64,000 nt of DNA from Nocardia cyriacigeorgica (GCF_005863245.1 NZ_VBUT01000007.1:124001-188000); one strand, 5' to 3'. Counted from the stretch's first letter, positions 19,653-27,905 are shown. A program made the numbers and translations. The notes: generated by a model from the sequence alone, not told the origin.

Positions 19653-20846
19653 TCAGGTCGCGGGGACCCCGTGGCGGGCCAGCATCCGAACACGCCTGCG
19701 CGGAGCGATATTGGCGCGGGTGATGTCGCCGTCGTAGTGCGCGAGCACCCGCGGATCCATCACTCGCCGCCACAGCGGTGGGATGGCGGCGAGCAGGATC
19801 ATCGTCGCGTAGCCCGCTGGCAGTTGCGGCGCTTGCTGCGAGCTGCGCAGCGTCTGGTAGCGGCGGCCGGGGTTGGCGTGGTGGTCGCTGTGGCGCTGGA
19901 GATGGAACAGGAAGATGTTGGTGACCAGCCGGTCGCTGTTCCAGCTGTCGCGCGGCGAGCAGCGCCGGTAGCGGCCGCTGGGCCTGCGTTCGCGCAGCAG
20001 CCCGTAGTGCTCGACGTAGTTGACCGTCTCCAGCAGCATGACGCCGATGACGGCCTGGAGCAGCAGATAAGGCAGGATCCGCACGCCGAAGGCCAGCATC
20101 AGGCCGCCGAACAGCACCACCGTCATCGACCAGGCCTGCAGGATGTGGTTGTGCACGCTCCACCAGCCGAGGTCGCGGCGGGCCAGCCGGTCGCGCTCGA
20201 GCCGGATGGCCGAACGGAATCCGCCGGACACACTGCGCGGCAGGAATTCCCACAGCGATTCGCCGAGCCTGGCGCTGGCCGGATCCTCCGGCGTGGCCAC
20301 CCGCATGTGGTGGCCGCGGTTGTGCTCGACGAAGAAGTGCCCGTAACCGGATTGGGCCAGCGCGATCTTGGCCAGCCAGCGTTCCAGCCGCTCGACGCGG
20401 TGGCCGAGCTCGTGGGCGGCGTTGATCCCGATACCGGAGACCAGGCCGAGGGTGGAGGCCAAACCGAGTTTGTCGACGACGCTCAGTTCGTCGCCGGACC
20501 ACAGATAGCCGGCCACGACCAGGCCGAGCAGCTGGATGGGCAGGAACAGGTAGGTGCACCACCGGTAGTAGCGGTCGTTGGACAGCAGCTCGTAGTCCTC
20601 CTCGCGCGGGTTGCTGCCGTCCTCGCCGACGAGTTGATCCAGCACCGGAATCACGATCAGCACGATGATCGGGCCGATCCACCAGAAGATAGTCCACCCG
20701 GTATGCAACACCAGTTGAGAAGGCAGCAACGCGCACGCGGGCGCGATGAGACCGAGAAACCACAGGTGGCGTTTGGGATCGGCCGATCCCCTCGGTTTGC
20801 CAACCGTTTGCACGCTTGCCCCGCTAAAAATGAACCCTGACACCAA
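19653..20846 (-). CDS. alkB1: Alkane 1-monooxygenase AlkB, copy 1
   Basis: About 397 residues. Integral-membrane di-iron alkane hydroxylase; the histidine boxes HELGH, EHNRGHH and LQRHSDHHA and the NYVEHYGL signature are present along with several hydrophobic segments. It is about as long as, and clearly paralogous to, the copy at 22157-23401. The start is uncertain: TTG 20846, GTG 20843 or GTG 20813 are all possible and none has a strong ribosome site. Unlike copy 2 it has no rubredoxin gene of its own, so it probably uses RubA/RubB from the neighbouring operon. A CRP-like site lies about 100 bases upstream. Confidence 0.9.
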   Translation of the reverse strand: MVSGFIFSGASVQTVGKPRGSADPKRHLWFLGLIAPACALLPSQLVLHTGWTIFWWIGPIIVLIVIPVLDQLVGEDGSNPREEDYELLSNDRYYRWCTYLFLPIQLLGLVVAGYLWSGDELSVVDKLGLASTLGLVSGIGINAAHELGHRVERLERWLAKIALAQSGYGHFFVEHNRGHHMRVATPEDPASARLGESLWEFLPRSVSGGFRSAIRLERDRLARRDLGWWSVHNHILQAWSMTVVLFGGLMLAFGVRILPYLLLQAVIGVMLLETVNYVEHYGLLRERRPSGRYRRCSPRDSWNSDRLVTNIFLFHLQRHSDHHANPGRRYQTLRSSQQAPQLPAGYATMILLAAIPPLWRRVMDPRVLAHYDGDITRANIAPRRRVRMLARHGVPAT

Positions 20847-20949
20847 CGGACATCCATAGTCTCAGACGTGTGGTCTGTTACACCTTCCCTTGCGCGCGAA
20901 ACGTGGTGACCGTTACAGCGCTGATAAGGGCGGGTTGTCCCATCAATCA

Positions 20950-20965
20950 TGTGATGGACATCACG
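20950..20965 (-). promoter_or_regulatory. CRP/GlxR-like binding site upstream of alkB1
   Basis: TGTGATGGACATCACG matches the TGTGA-N6-TCACA consensus of cAMP-receptor-type regulators at 9 of 10 conserved positions. It lies about 104 bases before the alkB1 start inside the 263-base gap between tetR and alkB1. Catabolite control of alkane use is the inference. Confidence 0.5.
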
Positions 20966-21109
20966 GCACACTAGTCGCTAATCTTTTCGGCCCGCGCGGC
21001 AGGGGTCGCGGCGACATAAAAAGGCCACCGTGGCGTAACTGGATGGTCTCGCGGATGCACCCGGGCTGCGATTCGGGCACGCGCGGGCATCGCCCCGGCA
21101 GCACCGCAG

Positions 21110-21775
21110 CTACTGCACCCCGCGCGCGGCCAGAATCGCCTCCACATACGGACCGAGCAGCGCGCTCAGTTCCTCGGGTGCGTCGCGCCCCGGAGCGGGC
21201 GGGGTGGGGATGTAGCTCAGCGCGATCCGCACAAGCGCCTGGGCCAGCACATCGGCCTCGGCGGCGGTGGCATCGACCCAACTGTTGCGGAACGCGACCG
21301 ACAGTCGTTCGGTGGCGTGCTCGACCAGCGGCTCGGCATCGAGGGTGATCAGCCGCAGCAGGTCGAGCTTGACCTCGCCGGCGACCAGTGAACGCACGAG
21401 CGGGTCGGCGGCGGCTTCGATGAAGAAGCCGGACAGTCCCTGGCGGAATGCGGCGCGCGCATCGCCGACGTTGTCATCGATGGCGGCCCCGACGTGGTCG
21501 ACCAGATCGTCGGCCAATCGCAGGGCATAGGCCTGGGCCAGGCCCGCGCGCGAGCCGAATTCGTTGTACAGCGTCTGCCTGCTGACACCGGCGCGAGTGG
21601 CCACATCACCGAGGGTGATCTTGGACCAGTCGCGCTCGGTGAGCAGTTCGCGCATGGCGTCCAGGACCGAGCTGCGCAGCAGCTCCCGTGCGGCCTCCTG
21701 ATAGGGAAGTCTGGACCCGTTGCGCGGCATGCCTGCGACCATGGCACGGGCATCTGTCGCAGTCAAAAATCTCAC
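21110..21775 (-). CDS. TetR-family regulator of the alkane locus (AlkX-like)
   Basis: 221 residues. N-terminal helix-turn-helix: SKITLGDVATRAGVSRQTLYNEFGSRAGLAQAY. The GTG 21775 overlaps the rubB stop (GTGA), so it is the last gene of alkB2-rubA-rubB-tetR and probably controls that operon by feedback, as proposed for TetR genes in the same position in mycobacteria and Dietzia. Likely targets are the palindromes before alkB2. Ligand unknown, presumably an alkane-derived fatty acid or acyl-CoA. Confidence 0.85.
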   Translation of the reverse strand: MRFLTATDARAMVAGMPRNGSRLPYQEAARELLRSSVLDAMRELLTERDWSKITLGDVATRAGVSRQTLYNEFGSRAGLAQAYALRLADDLVDHVGAAIDDNVGDARAAFRQGLSGFFIEAAADPLVRSLVAGEVKLDLLRLITLDAEPLVEHATERLSVAFRNSWVDATAAEADVLAQALVRIALSYIPTPPAPGRDAPEELSALLGPYVEAILAARGVQ

Positions 21776-21954
21776 GACCGCTCGATCTCGACCATGAAGA
21801 AATCGGCCTTGGCGGCGCCGCAGTCCGGGCAGGTCCAGTCGTCGGGGATGTCGTCCCAGCGGGTGCCGGGCGCGATGCCGTCCTCCGGCCAGCCCTCGGC
21901 CTCGTCGTATTCGAAGCCGCACTGGATGCACTGGTACAGCTTGTATTCGGTCAT
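21772..21954 (-). CDS. rubB: Rubredoxin RubB
   Basis: 60 residues. One-iron electron carrier that delivers electrons to AlkB. The two Cys pairs (CIQCG and CPDCG) and the DDWTCPDCG block are intact. ATG 21954 has AGGAGAGG upstream. It lies between rubA and tetR in the operon. Confidence 0.95.
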   Translation of the reverse strand: MTEYKLYQCIQCGFEYDEAEGWPEDGIAPGTRWDDIPDDWTCPDCGAAKADFFMVEIERS

Positions 21955-21977
21955 GTCACCTCTCCTCGTCCGCCGGT

Positions 21978-22160
21978 CTACCGGCTCGCCTGGTCGCTGC
22001 CGACCGGCTCGAAATCGATCTTTTCCCGCACCCCGCAGTCCGGGCAGCACCAGTCGTCGGGCACCGCGGACCAGGGCGTTCCCGCCGGAAAGCCCTCATG
22101 TGGCTCGCCGGTGGCCTCGTCGTAGACGTAGTCGCACACCGGACACCGATACGCGCTCAC
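21978..22160 (-). CDS. rubA: Rubredoxin RubA
   Basis: 60 residues from GTG 22160, whose first bases overlap the alkB2 stop (GTGA). Cys pairs CPVCD and CPDCG are present, with DDWCCPDCG as in the AlkG2-type rubredoxins that support alkane hydroxylation. Two different rubredoxins next to AlkB are usual in actinobacteria. Confidence 0.95.
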   Translation of the reverse strand: MSAYRCPVCDYVYDEATGEPHEGFPAGTPWSAVPDDWCCPDCGVREKIDFEPVGSDQASR

Positions 22161-23401
22161 GACGTCGCCTCCTGCCCGGTCGCGCCGTAGCGGGCCAGCA
22201 CCTTGTCCCGCTTGGCCGGGTGGATATTGGCCCTGGTGATGTCGCCGTCGTAGTGCGCGAGCACCCGCTTGTCCATCACCCGGCGCCAGATCGGCGGGAA
22301 GTAGGCGAGCAGGATCATGCTCGCGTAGCCGCTGGGCAGATTCGGCGCGCCGTCCCAGCTGCGCAGCGTCTGATAGCGGCGGGTGGGATAAGCGTGATGG
22401 TCGCTGTGGCGCTGTAGGTGGTACAGGAAGATGTTTGTCACCAGGTGGTCGCTGTTCCAGCTGTGCACCGGCGCGGGGCGCTCGTAGCGGCCGCTGGCGG
22501 TGCGCTGCCGCACCAGCCCGTAGTGCTCGAGATAGTTGACCGCCTCGAGCAGGCTGAATCCGATGACCGCCTGCAACAGCAGATACGGCAGCACCTCGAT
22601 GCCGAACACCGCGATCAGCACCGCGAACAGCAACACCGACATCAGCCAGGCGCTGAGCACCTCGTTCTGCAAGGTCCACGGCTTCTTGCCGAGCCGCTCC
22701 AGGCGGGTCTTCTCCAACCGCCACGACGAGCGCAGGCCGCCGACGACGGTGCGCGGCCAGAAGGCCCAGAACGTCTCGCCGACCCGTGAACTCGCCGGAT
22801 CCTCCGGAGTCGCGACGCGCACGTGATGACCGCGGTTGTGCTCGATGTAGAAGTGGCCGTAACAGGACTGGGCCAGGGCTATGCGCGAGAGCCAGCGCTC
22901 CAGATCGACCTTCTTGTGGCCGAGTTCGTGGGCGGTGTTGATGCCGATCCCGCCGATGATGCCGACCGTGATGGCCAGGCCGATCTTGTCGACCACCAGC
23001 AGGCCACCCTCGATACCGAGCCAGCTCAGATCGTCGGCGGTGATCAGGTAGCAGGCCATGATCAACGAGGCGTACTGGAACGGCAGGTAGAGGTAGGTCA
23101 GGTAGCGGTAGTACCTGTCGTTTTCCAGCCACTCCATCACCTCGTCGGGCGGGTTGGAGCCGTCCGGGCCGAAGAAGATGTCGGCCAGCGGGATGACCAG
23201 ATACACCAGGATCGGGCCGAGCCAGAACGGCACATGCGCCAGGCCGGTCCAGCCCAGTTCGTTCAACGCCCAGATGAGCGGAAGCCCGATGGTGAACAGT
23301 CCGGTGGGCGCGAACAGACCCCACAGCCACATATACCGCTTCCGGTCCCGCCAGGCCGGCGTCTCGGCCGCCAGACCTGCGGTTTCGGCATCAGTCGACA
23401 T
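22157..23401 (-). CDS. alkB2: Alkane 1-monooxygenase AlkB, copy 2
   Basis: 414 residues from ATG 23401 (MSTDAETAGLAAETPAWRD), preceded by GAAGGAGACG, a strong ribosome site; earlier in-frame starts at 23449 and 23416 lie inside or next to the operator. Membrane di-iron hydroxylase of medium- or long-chain n-alkanes. Boxes HELGH, EHNRGHH, LQRHSDHHA and NYLEHYGL are intact. It is first in alkB2-rubA-rubB-tetR, all joined by stop/start overlaps or short gaps. Confidence 0.95.
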   Translation of the reverse strand: MSTDAETAGLAAETPAWRDRKRYMWLWGLFAPTGLFTIGLPLIWALNELGWTGLAHVPFWLGPILVYLVIPLADIFFGPDGSNPPDEVMEWLENDRYYRYLTYLYLPFQYASLIMACYLITADDLSWLGIEGGLLVVDKIGLAITVGIIGGIGINTAHELGHKKVDLERWLSRIALAQSCYGHFYIEHNRGHHVRVATPEDPASSRVGETFWAFWPRTVVGGLRSSWRLEKTRLERLGKKPWTLQNEVLSAWLMSVLLFAVLIAVFGIEVLPYLLLQAVIGFSLLEAVNYLEHYGLVRQRTASGRYERPAPVHSWNSDHLVTNIFLYHLQRHSDHHAYPTRRYQTLRSWDGAPNLPSGYASMILLAYFPPIWRRVMDKRVLAHYDGDITRANIHPAKRDKVLARYGATGQEATS

Positions 23402-23421
23402 CGTCGTCTCCTTCATGCGAC

Positions 23422-23441
23422 GCACATCACATGTGATGTGC
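23422..23441 (-). promoter_or_regulatory. Perfect 20-bp palindrome before alkB2
   Basis: GCACATCACATGTGATGTGC reads the same on both strands and ends 21 bases before the alkB2 start, just in front of the ribosome site. It is a good candidate operator for the TetR protein encoded at the end of the operon. Confidence 0.7.
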
Positions 23442-23487
23442 ACTACCACCTTAAGTTGACGATAGCCTTTGCTTTGTCCTCGGTCTA

Positions 23488-23507
23488 TACAAATGGATCA
23501 ATTTGTA
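23488..23507 (-). promoter_or_regulatory. AT-rich inverted repeat further upstream of alkB2
   Basis: TACAAAT and ATTTGTA (7-base arms) flank GGATCA. It is unusually AT-rich for this DNA and lies 87-106 bases upstream of the alkB2 start. It may be a second regulator site, or part of the promoter. Confidence 0.45.
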
Positions 23508-23553
23508 AAGCGTCTGTGATCTGGATGCCCGCCCGTGATGCCCGGACATAAAA

Positions 23554-23582
23554 GGGCGCCCGCACAGGCTGTGCGGGCGCCC
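23554..23582 (-). terminator. Rho-independent terminator after NUDIX gene
   Basis: GGGCGCCCGCAC pairs with GTGCGGGCGCCC around a short loop; on the minus strand the stem is followed by TTTTA. It lies 17 bases after the NUDIX gene stop and is one of the few terminators here with a T-run. Confidence 0.85.
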
Positions 23583-23598
23583 TGGCGAGGGTCACGGT

Positions 23599-24117
23599 TC
23601 AGCGGATCAGCACGTCGGCATCGTCGGGCAGCGCATCGATCGGCCACCATCGCAGATCGGTCGACTCGGCGCTGCGCACCGGCACCGCCCCGGCCGGCGC
23701 GGTGATCCGGAACAGCAGATCCAGATGACGGGTCGGCACCCCGAGCGAGCAGGTGATCGGATGCGCCTGCGCACCGTAGAGGCCGGGCTCCAAGCGCAGC
23801 CCCGCGATGCCCGACTCCTCGGTGGCCTCCCGGAGTGCGGCATCGGCCACCGTGACGTCGCCCTCCTCGCAATGCCCGCCGAGCTGGATCCACCGGCCGA
23901 CCCGAGGATGCAGCGTCAGCAACACCTCGCCGCCGTCGGCGGAGAACACCACCGCGGACGCGGTGATATGCCCCGCGGCGTGCTCACGCAGACATCCACG
24001 CGGCGCGGAGCCGAGAAAGGCCAGCATCGCCTCGCGCAGCGATGCGTCCGGCCCCGCGGCGGGCGACCACGCCTCGAGCAGCTCGGTCGCCGAGGCGTGC
24101 AGCGACTCCGCGCTCAC
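23599..24117 (-). CDS. NUDIX hydrolase coupled to fbiB
   Basis: 172 residues. The NUDIX box is complete: GGHCEEGDVTVADAALREATEESGI (G-x5-E-x7-REx2EExGI in pattern). The GTG 24117 overlaps the fbiB stop (GTGA), so it is co-translated with the F420 genes. The substrate is unknown; a nucleotide or dinucleotide linked to F420 or flavin metabolism would fit the context. A strong terminator follows. Confidence 0.85.
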   Translation of the reverse strand: MSAESLHASATELLEAWSPAAGPDASLREAMLAFLGSAPRGCLREHAAGHITASAVVFSADGGEVLLTLHPRVGRWIQLGGHCEEGDVTVADAALREATEESGIAGLRLEPGLYGAQAHPITCSLGVPTRHLDLLFRITAPAGAVPVRSAESTDLRWWPIDALPDDADVLIR

Positions 24118-25460
24118 AGCTCGACCAGCGCGTCACCGGGCGCGCGCGGCGGACGCGGGGCGAGCTCGTCGAGCGGGTGGCCGATCGCGATGGCGCCCAG
24201 CGGGTTCCAGTCGCCGGCCAGGCCGAGCACCTCGCGCGTCGCCTCCGGCGCGAAGATGGTCGAACCGATCCAGCAGCTGCCGAGCCCCTCGGTCGCCAGC
24301 GCCACCAGCAGCCCCTGCACCGCAGCGCCCACCGCGACGGTGAACATCGTCTGCTCGGCGGCCCGGCGGCGATCGTCCGGATAGTCGTGCGCGCCATCGG
24401 GCACGCAGCACGGGATGATCACCTCGGGCGCGTCGAAAAGGATGCGGCCGCGCGCGATCCGGCGTTCCACCCGATCAGCGGGCAGGCCGTCGGCGGTGAG
24501 ATCGGCGCGCCACTTGTCGGCCATCGCCGTCAGCAGACGCTCCCGCAGCGCGCGATCGCGCAGCCAGACGAAACGCACCGGCCGGGTGTGATGCGGGGCC
24601 GGGGCGGTTAACGCCACCGACACCGCCGCGCGCACACGTTCCGGATCGACGGGGTCGGCGGCGAACTCGCGCACCGACCGCCGCAGCAGTACCGCCTGCG
24701 AGCGACCCAGCTCGATCGCCTCGGCGGTGCCGAGCCAGAACAGGTCGTCGGTGCCGCCGCGCACGAGATCGGCTGCGTTGGAACCGTCGTCGGTGACCGG
24801 CAGCCCGCGCACCACCGCCACCGGGACACCGCCGAGCTTGCCCTTCACCAGATCGGCGGCCGCGGCCAGCTCGTCGGCGATGGCAACCTGGGTGACGTGC
24901 AGTTCGTTGCCCTGCCCGTCGACCGCGCCCGCGTAGTCGTGCAGCACCCGCAACCCGGAGGCGCCGATCGCCGCATCGATCTGGCCGTTGCGCCAGGCCC
25001 GGCCCATGGTGTCGGTGACGACGACGGCGACCTGCACCCCGAGCCGCTCGGCCAGCGCCGAGCGCAACGCCTTCGCGCTGGCGTCGGGATCGACTGGCAG
25101 CAGCACCAATTCGCCCTGCTCGACATTCGATCCGTCGACCCCGGAGGCGGCCTGCACGATGCCGAGCCGGTTCTCGGTGATCAGGGTGCGCCCCTTGCGG
25201 GCCAGCACCCGGACGGCTTCCTGATCGACCAGCGCCCGCCGGGCGGTGTCGCGTTCCTCCGGGTCCAGCGGTGCGGCGACGATGCGGCCCTCGACCTTGG
25301 CGACGATCTTGCTGGTGACCACGAGCACGTCACCGTCGGCCAGCCAGGGCGCGTTCGCGGCGATGTGTTCGGCGAGGTCGTCGCCGGGCCGGAATTCCGG
25401 CAGCCCGGTGATCGGCAGCAGCCGCAGCTCGCCCGCGGCGTGGTCGGCGGGCCCGGTCAC
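24114..25460 (-). CDS. fbiB: Coenzyme F420 biosynthesis bifunctional protein FbiB
   Basis: 448 residues. The N-terminal half (about 1-245) is the F420-0:gamma-glutamyl ligase (CofE) domain, with LPITGLPEFRPGDDLAEHI, VVTSKIVAKVEG and VVTDTMGRAWRNGQIDAAIG. The C-terminal half is a nitroreductase-fold domain (LRRSVREFAADPVDP, GLGSCWIGSTIF) that in mycobacteria reduces dehydro-F420-0. GTG 25460 overlaps the fbiA stop. The fused form is the actinobacterial arrangement. Confidence 0.95.
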   Translation of the reverse strand: MTGPADHAAGELRLLPITGLPEFRPGDDLAEHIAANAPWLADGDVLVVTSKIVAKVEGRIVAAPLDPEERDTARRALVDQEAVRVLARKGRTLITENRLGIVQAASGVDGSNVEQGELVLLPVDPDASAKALRSALAERLGVQVAVVVTDTMGRAWRNGQIDAAIGASGLRVLHDYAGAVDGQGNELHVTQVAIADELAAAADLVKGKLGGVPVAVVRGLPVTDDGSNAADLVRGGTDDLFWLGTAEAIELGRSQAVLLRRSVREFAADPVDPERVRAAVSVALTAPAPHHTRPVRFVWLRDRALRERLLTAMADKWRADLTADGLPADRVERRIARGRILFDAPEVIIPCCVPDGAHDYPDDRRRAAEQTMFTVAVGAAVQGLLVALATEGLGSCWIGSTIFAPEATREVLGLAGDWNPLGAIAIGHPLDELAPRPPRAPGDALVEL

Positions 25461-26455
25461 GGCTTGATTCCCGCCAGATCCAGTGCCGCACGCACCATTT
25501 CGGCGGTGGTCGGCGGATCGGTCATCAGCAGGGGCACGCTGCGGACCTCGACGCCGGGCACCTCGGCGGTGTCGGTGGTGTGCACCAGCCAGCCGTCGAG
25601 GATGCCGGTCGCCGAGCGCGCGCCGTAGTGCCGGCCGACCGCCTCGGCCGAGGTTTCCACGCCGATCACCGACAGGCACTCATCGGCCATGCCGCGCAAC
25701 GGTTTTCCGTCGATCACCGGAGAGATGCCGATGACCTTCGCGTCGGTGGTGCGCAGCGCGCCGCGGATGCCGGGCACCGCGAGAATGGCTCCGATGCTCA
25801 CCACCGGGTTCGAGGGTGCGAGCAAGACCACATCGGCAGATCCTATGATATCGATCACATTTGGCGCCGGTTTGGCTTGATCCGCGCCGATTGTGGCGAA
25901 TCCATGAGTTTCGATACCCGCGCGGTATCGAACCCACCACTCTTGGAAATGGATCGCGCGGCGTTCGCCAGGGTTGTCCGGGTCACTCACAACGACGTGG
26001 GTTTCACATCGATCATCGGTTGCCGGGATCAGTTTCACACCGGGTTGCCATCGATTGCACAGCGCTTCGGTCACCGCTGATAGCGGGTAACCGGCGTTCA
26101 GCATTTCCGTGCGAACCAAGTGGGTGGCGATATCGCGGTCACCCAGCCCGAACCAGTCCGGCTGCGCGTGGTATTTCGCCAGCTCTTCCTTGGCGTGCCA
26201 GGTTTCGCCGACCCGGCCCCAGCCGCGTTCGGTATCGATGCCGCCACCGAGGGTATACATGCAGGTATCGAGGTCGGGACAAATTCGGAGCCCGTGCATC
26301 CACACGTCGTCGCCGACATTGACGATCGCCGAAACGTCGGCTTCGGGCAGAAGTTCCCGAACACCTTGAAGGAACCGCGCACCACCCACTCCGCCGACCA
26401 GGACGGCGATGCGGGGCCCATTGACGGGTGCGATGTCCGCTTGTTCTGAAGTCAC
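25457..26455 (-). CDS. fbiA: F420 biosynthesis transferase FbiA (CofD family)
   Basis: 332 residues from GTG 26455. It joins the activated phosphoenolpyruvate or lactyl guanosine moiety to the deazaflavin Fo. The start of the fold, RIAVLVGGVGGARFLQGVRELL, and NVGDDVWMHGLRICPDLDTCMYTLGG and LAPSNPVVSIGAILAVPGIR are highly conserved. The exact start is uncertain: GTG 26461 is two codons earlier. A TAGGCT hexamer 8 bases upstream of 26455 could be the -10 of a leaderless transcript. Confidence 0.93.
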   Translation of the reverse strand: MTSEQADIAPVNGPRIAVLVGGVGGARFLQGVRELLPEADVSAIVNVGDDVWMHGLRICPDLDTCMYTLGGGIDTERGWGRVGETWHAKEELAKYHAQPDWFGLGDRDIATHLVRTEMLNAGYPLSAVTEALCNRWQPGVKLIPATDDRCETHVVVSDPDNPGERRAIHFQEWWVRYRAGIETHGFATIGADQAKPAPNVIDIIGSADVVLLAPSNPVVSIGAILAVPGIRGALRTTDAKVIGISPVIDGKPLRGMADECLSVIGVETSAEAVGRHYGARSATGILDGWLVHTTDTAEVPGVEVRSVPLLMTDPPTTAEMVRAALDLAGIKP

Positions 26456-26799
26456 ATCCACATAGCCTAAGCGTCGCCCGATCGGCCCCGCTTCGAGCCA
26501 TATTTGCTGGTCATTTGCTATGCGATGGTTCAAGATCGTCTTCGAAAGCGCTGCCGGATAGTAACGGAATAGCGACAGCGGCTTGACCATCGCTGCGTCC
26601 GGCGTGTCTAATCACAGTCATGTCATTCCGGGATCGCGCGAGAGTTCAAGGCGCGAACGGTTTTTCGAACGAATGTTCGAACGGGACGGCATGCTCGGGG
26701 ATGTCCGCGAGACAACGTCGCGGAGTAGTGCCGTCGGTAGGCGTGTTGGTCCGGCGGAAAGAAGCATTCTGCGCTAACACACAGTGAGGAGGCGGAGCG
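26456..26799. other. Divergent intergenic region fbiA / whiB2
   Basis: 344 bases between fbiA (-) and whiB2 (+). It contains a perfect SOS box (26665-26680) and three CGAACG copies at 12-base spacing (26654, 26666 and 26678). The short ORF across it (26583 onward) has no family resemblance. GGAGG is present just before the whiB2 ATG. Confidence 0.6.
26665..26680 (+). promoter_or_regulatory. LexA SOS box upstream of whiB2
   Basis: TCGAACGAATGTTCGA is a perfect match to the mycobacterial LexA consensus TCGAAC-N4-GTTCGA, 120 bases before the whiB2 start and about 210 bases before fbiA. Damage-responsive control of whiB2 is the inference. Confidence 0.75.
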
Positions 26800-27201
26800 A
26801 TGGCCAATGAGCTGGCCCCTTCGGGCATGCCGGGCGGCGTATCGCAAACCGATTCCACGGCAGGCGCAGCACGTAGCGTCTGCGCAGAGGCCGGGTGGAA
26901 GGACCACGAGGGGGGTGAGCGAGACTCGGCGCCCCGACTCAGCTTGGTCGTGCCGGGTTTCGACGAGATGTTCGAGTCGATCGAAGAACAGTGGCAGGAA
27001 CGTGCCCTGTGCGCGCAGACCGATCCGGAGGCGTTCTTCCCCGAGAAGGGCGGCTCGACCCGCGAGGCGAAACGGATCTGCATGGGCTGCGAGGTTCGGG
27101 ACGAGTGCCTGGAATACGCACTCGCACACGATGAACGCTTCGGCATCTGGGGCGGTTTGTCCGAACGCGAGCGCCGCAGGCTCAAGCGCGGCATCGGCTG
27201 A
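26800..27201 (+). CDS. whiB2: Transcriptional regulator WhiB2 (WhmD)
   Basis: 133 residues; start ATG with GGAGGCGGAGCG upstream. [4Fe-4S]-binding WhiB protein: Cys71, Cys94, Cys97 and Cys103, then GIWGG (115-119) and a basic tail RERRRLKRGIG. Among WhiB types the position opposite fbiA and the C-terminal pattern match WhiB2/WhmD, which is needed for septation in mycobacteria. The N-terminal 50 residues are poorly conserved. Confidence 0.9.
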   Translation: MANELAPSGMPGGVSQTDSTAGAARSVCAEAGWKDHEGGERDSAPRLSLVVPGFDEMFESIEEQWQERALCAQTDPEAFFPEKGGSTREAKRICMGCEVRDECLEYALAHDERFGIWGGLSERERRRLKRGIG

Positions 27202-27225
27202 GCAACGACCGGCAAGGTCCCGGCC

Positions 27226-27258
27226 GGCCCGCCTCGGCGCCTGCGGCCGGGGCGGGCC
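27226..27258 (+). terminator. Hairpin after whiB2
   Basis: GGCCCGCC (27226-27233) pairs with GGCGGGCC (27251-27258), with additional inner GC pairing; 25 bases after the whiB2 stop. Confidence 0.5.
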
Positions 27259-27293
27259 GAGGTGGGCAACCGCACCTGACTAACGTTTGCGGT

Positions 27294-27773
27294 ATGGCAC
27301 GTTCGCGCAATCGTCGTCCCCCGACAGCCCGGTCGGTGACCCGCCGTGGCCGCGGGGTACGCGGGCCGATGCTGCCGCCGACGGTCCCCGCCTGGCGCAC
27401 CCGCGGGCAGAAGTTCGACCGCCTGGTGCTCGAGGCGTTCGCTCCGCTGGATTCGCGGTGGCACGACCGGCTCACCAAGCTCGATATCGCCGTCGACGAT
27501 GTGCCGAAAATCCGTCCGCTGCACCCTGATTCGGTCACCTGGCCGGACGAGGTGGTAGCCGACGGACCGGTGCCGCTGTCGCGGCTCATCCCGGCCGGCG
27601 TCGACCGGCACGGCACCCCCATCCGCGCTCGCGTGGTGCTGTTCCGCAAACCGCTCGAGCTGCGGGCCGGCGATCCGGACGATCTCGTGGATCTGCTGCG
27701 CGAGGTCCTGGTCCAGCAGATCGCCACCTATCTCGGCGTCGATCCGGACGTCATCGATCCCGAACCGAACTGA
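27294..27773 (+). CDS. Zincin-like (metallopeptidase-family) protein lacking HExxH, Rv3259-like
   Basis: 159 residues. The N terminus is basic (MARSRNRRPPTARSVTRRGRG). The rest resembles the short zincin/DUF1025 family found at this position in mycobacteria. The helix that carries HExxH in active members reads REVLVQQIATYLGVDPDVIDPE, so zinc-binding histidines are missing and the protein is unlikely to be a protease. It sits between whiB2 and the DUF3499 gene, all on the plus strand. Confidence 0.7.
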   Translation: MARSRNRRPPTARSVTRRGRGVRGPMLPPTVPAWRTRGQKFDRLVLEAFAPLDSRWHDRLTKLDIAVDDVPKIRPLHPDSVTWPDEVVADGPVPLSRLIPAGVDRHGTPIRARVVLFRKPLELRAGDPDDLVDLLREVLVQQIATYLGVDPDVIDPEPN

Positions 27774-27905
27774 CTCCCGGCTGGGTGGAGCGGCCCGGAA
27801 ATCCCGCGCCGACCCCGGCCGAGTGACGCACGACGCGCCGATGGGACGGGATTCACTGAGCGTGTCTGCCCACCCCCGGCCGTCAAGGGGGTTACTCTCA
27901 CTGGC

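Noticed and set aside
20929..20945. CAGCGCTG palindrome neighbourhood in the alkB1 upstream region
   Set aside because: Only an 8-bp GC palindrome in the vicinity, expected by chance in this DNA; the CRP-like site is the better candidate.
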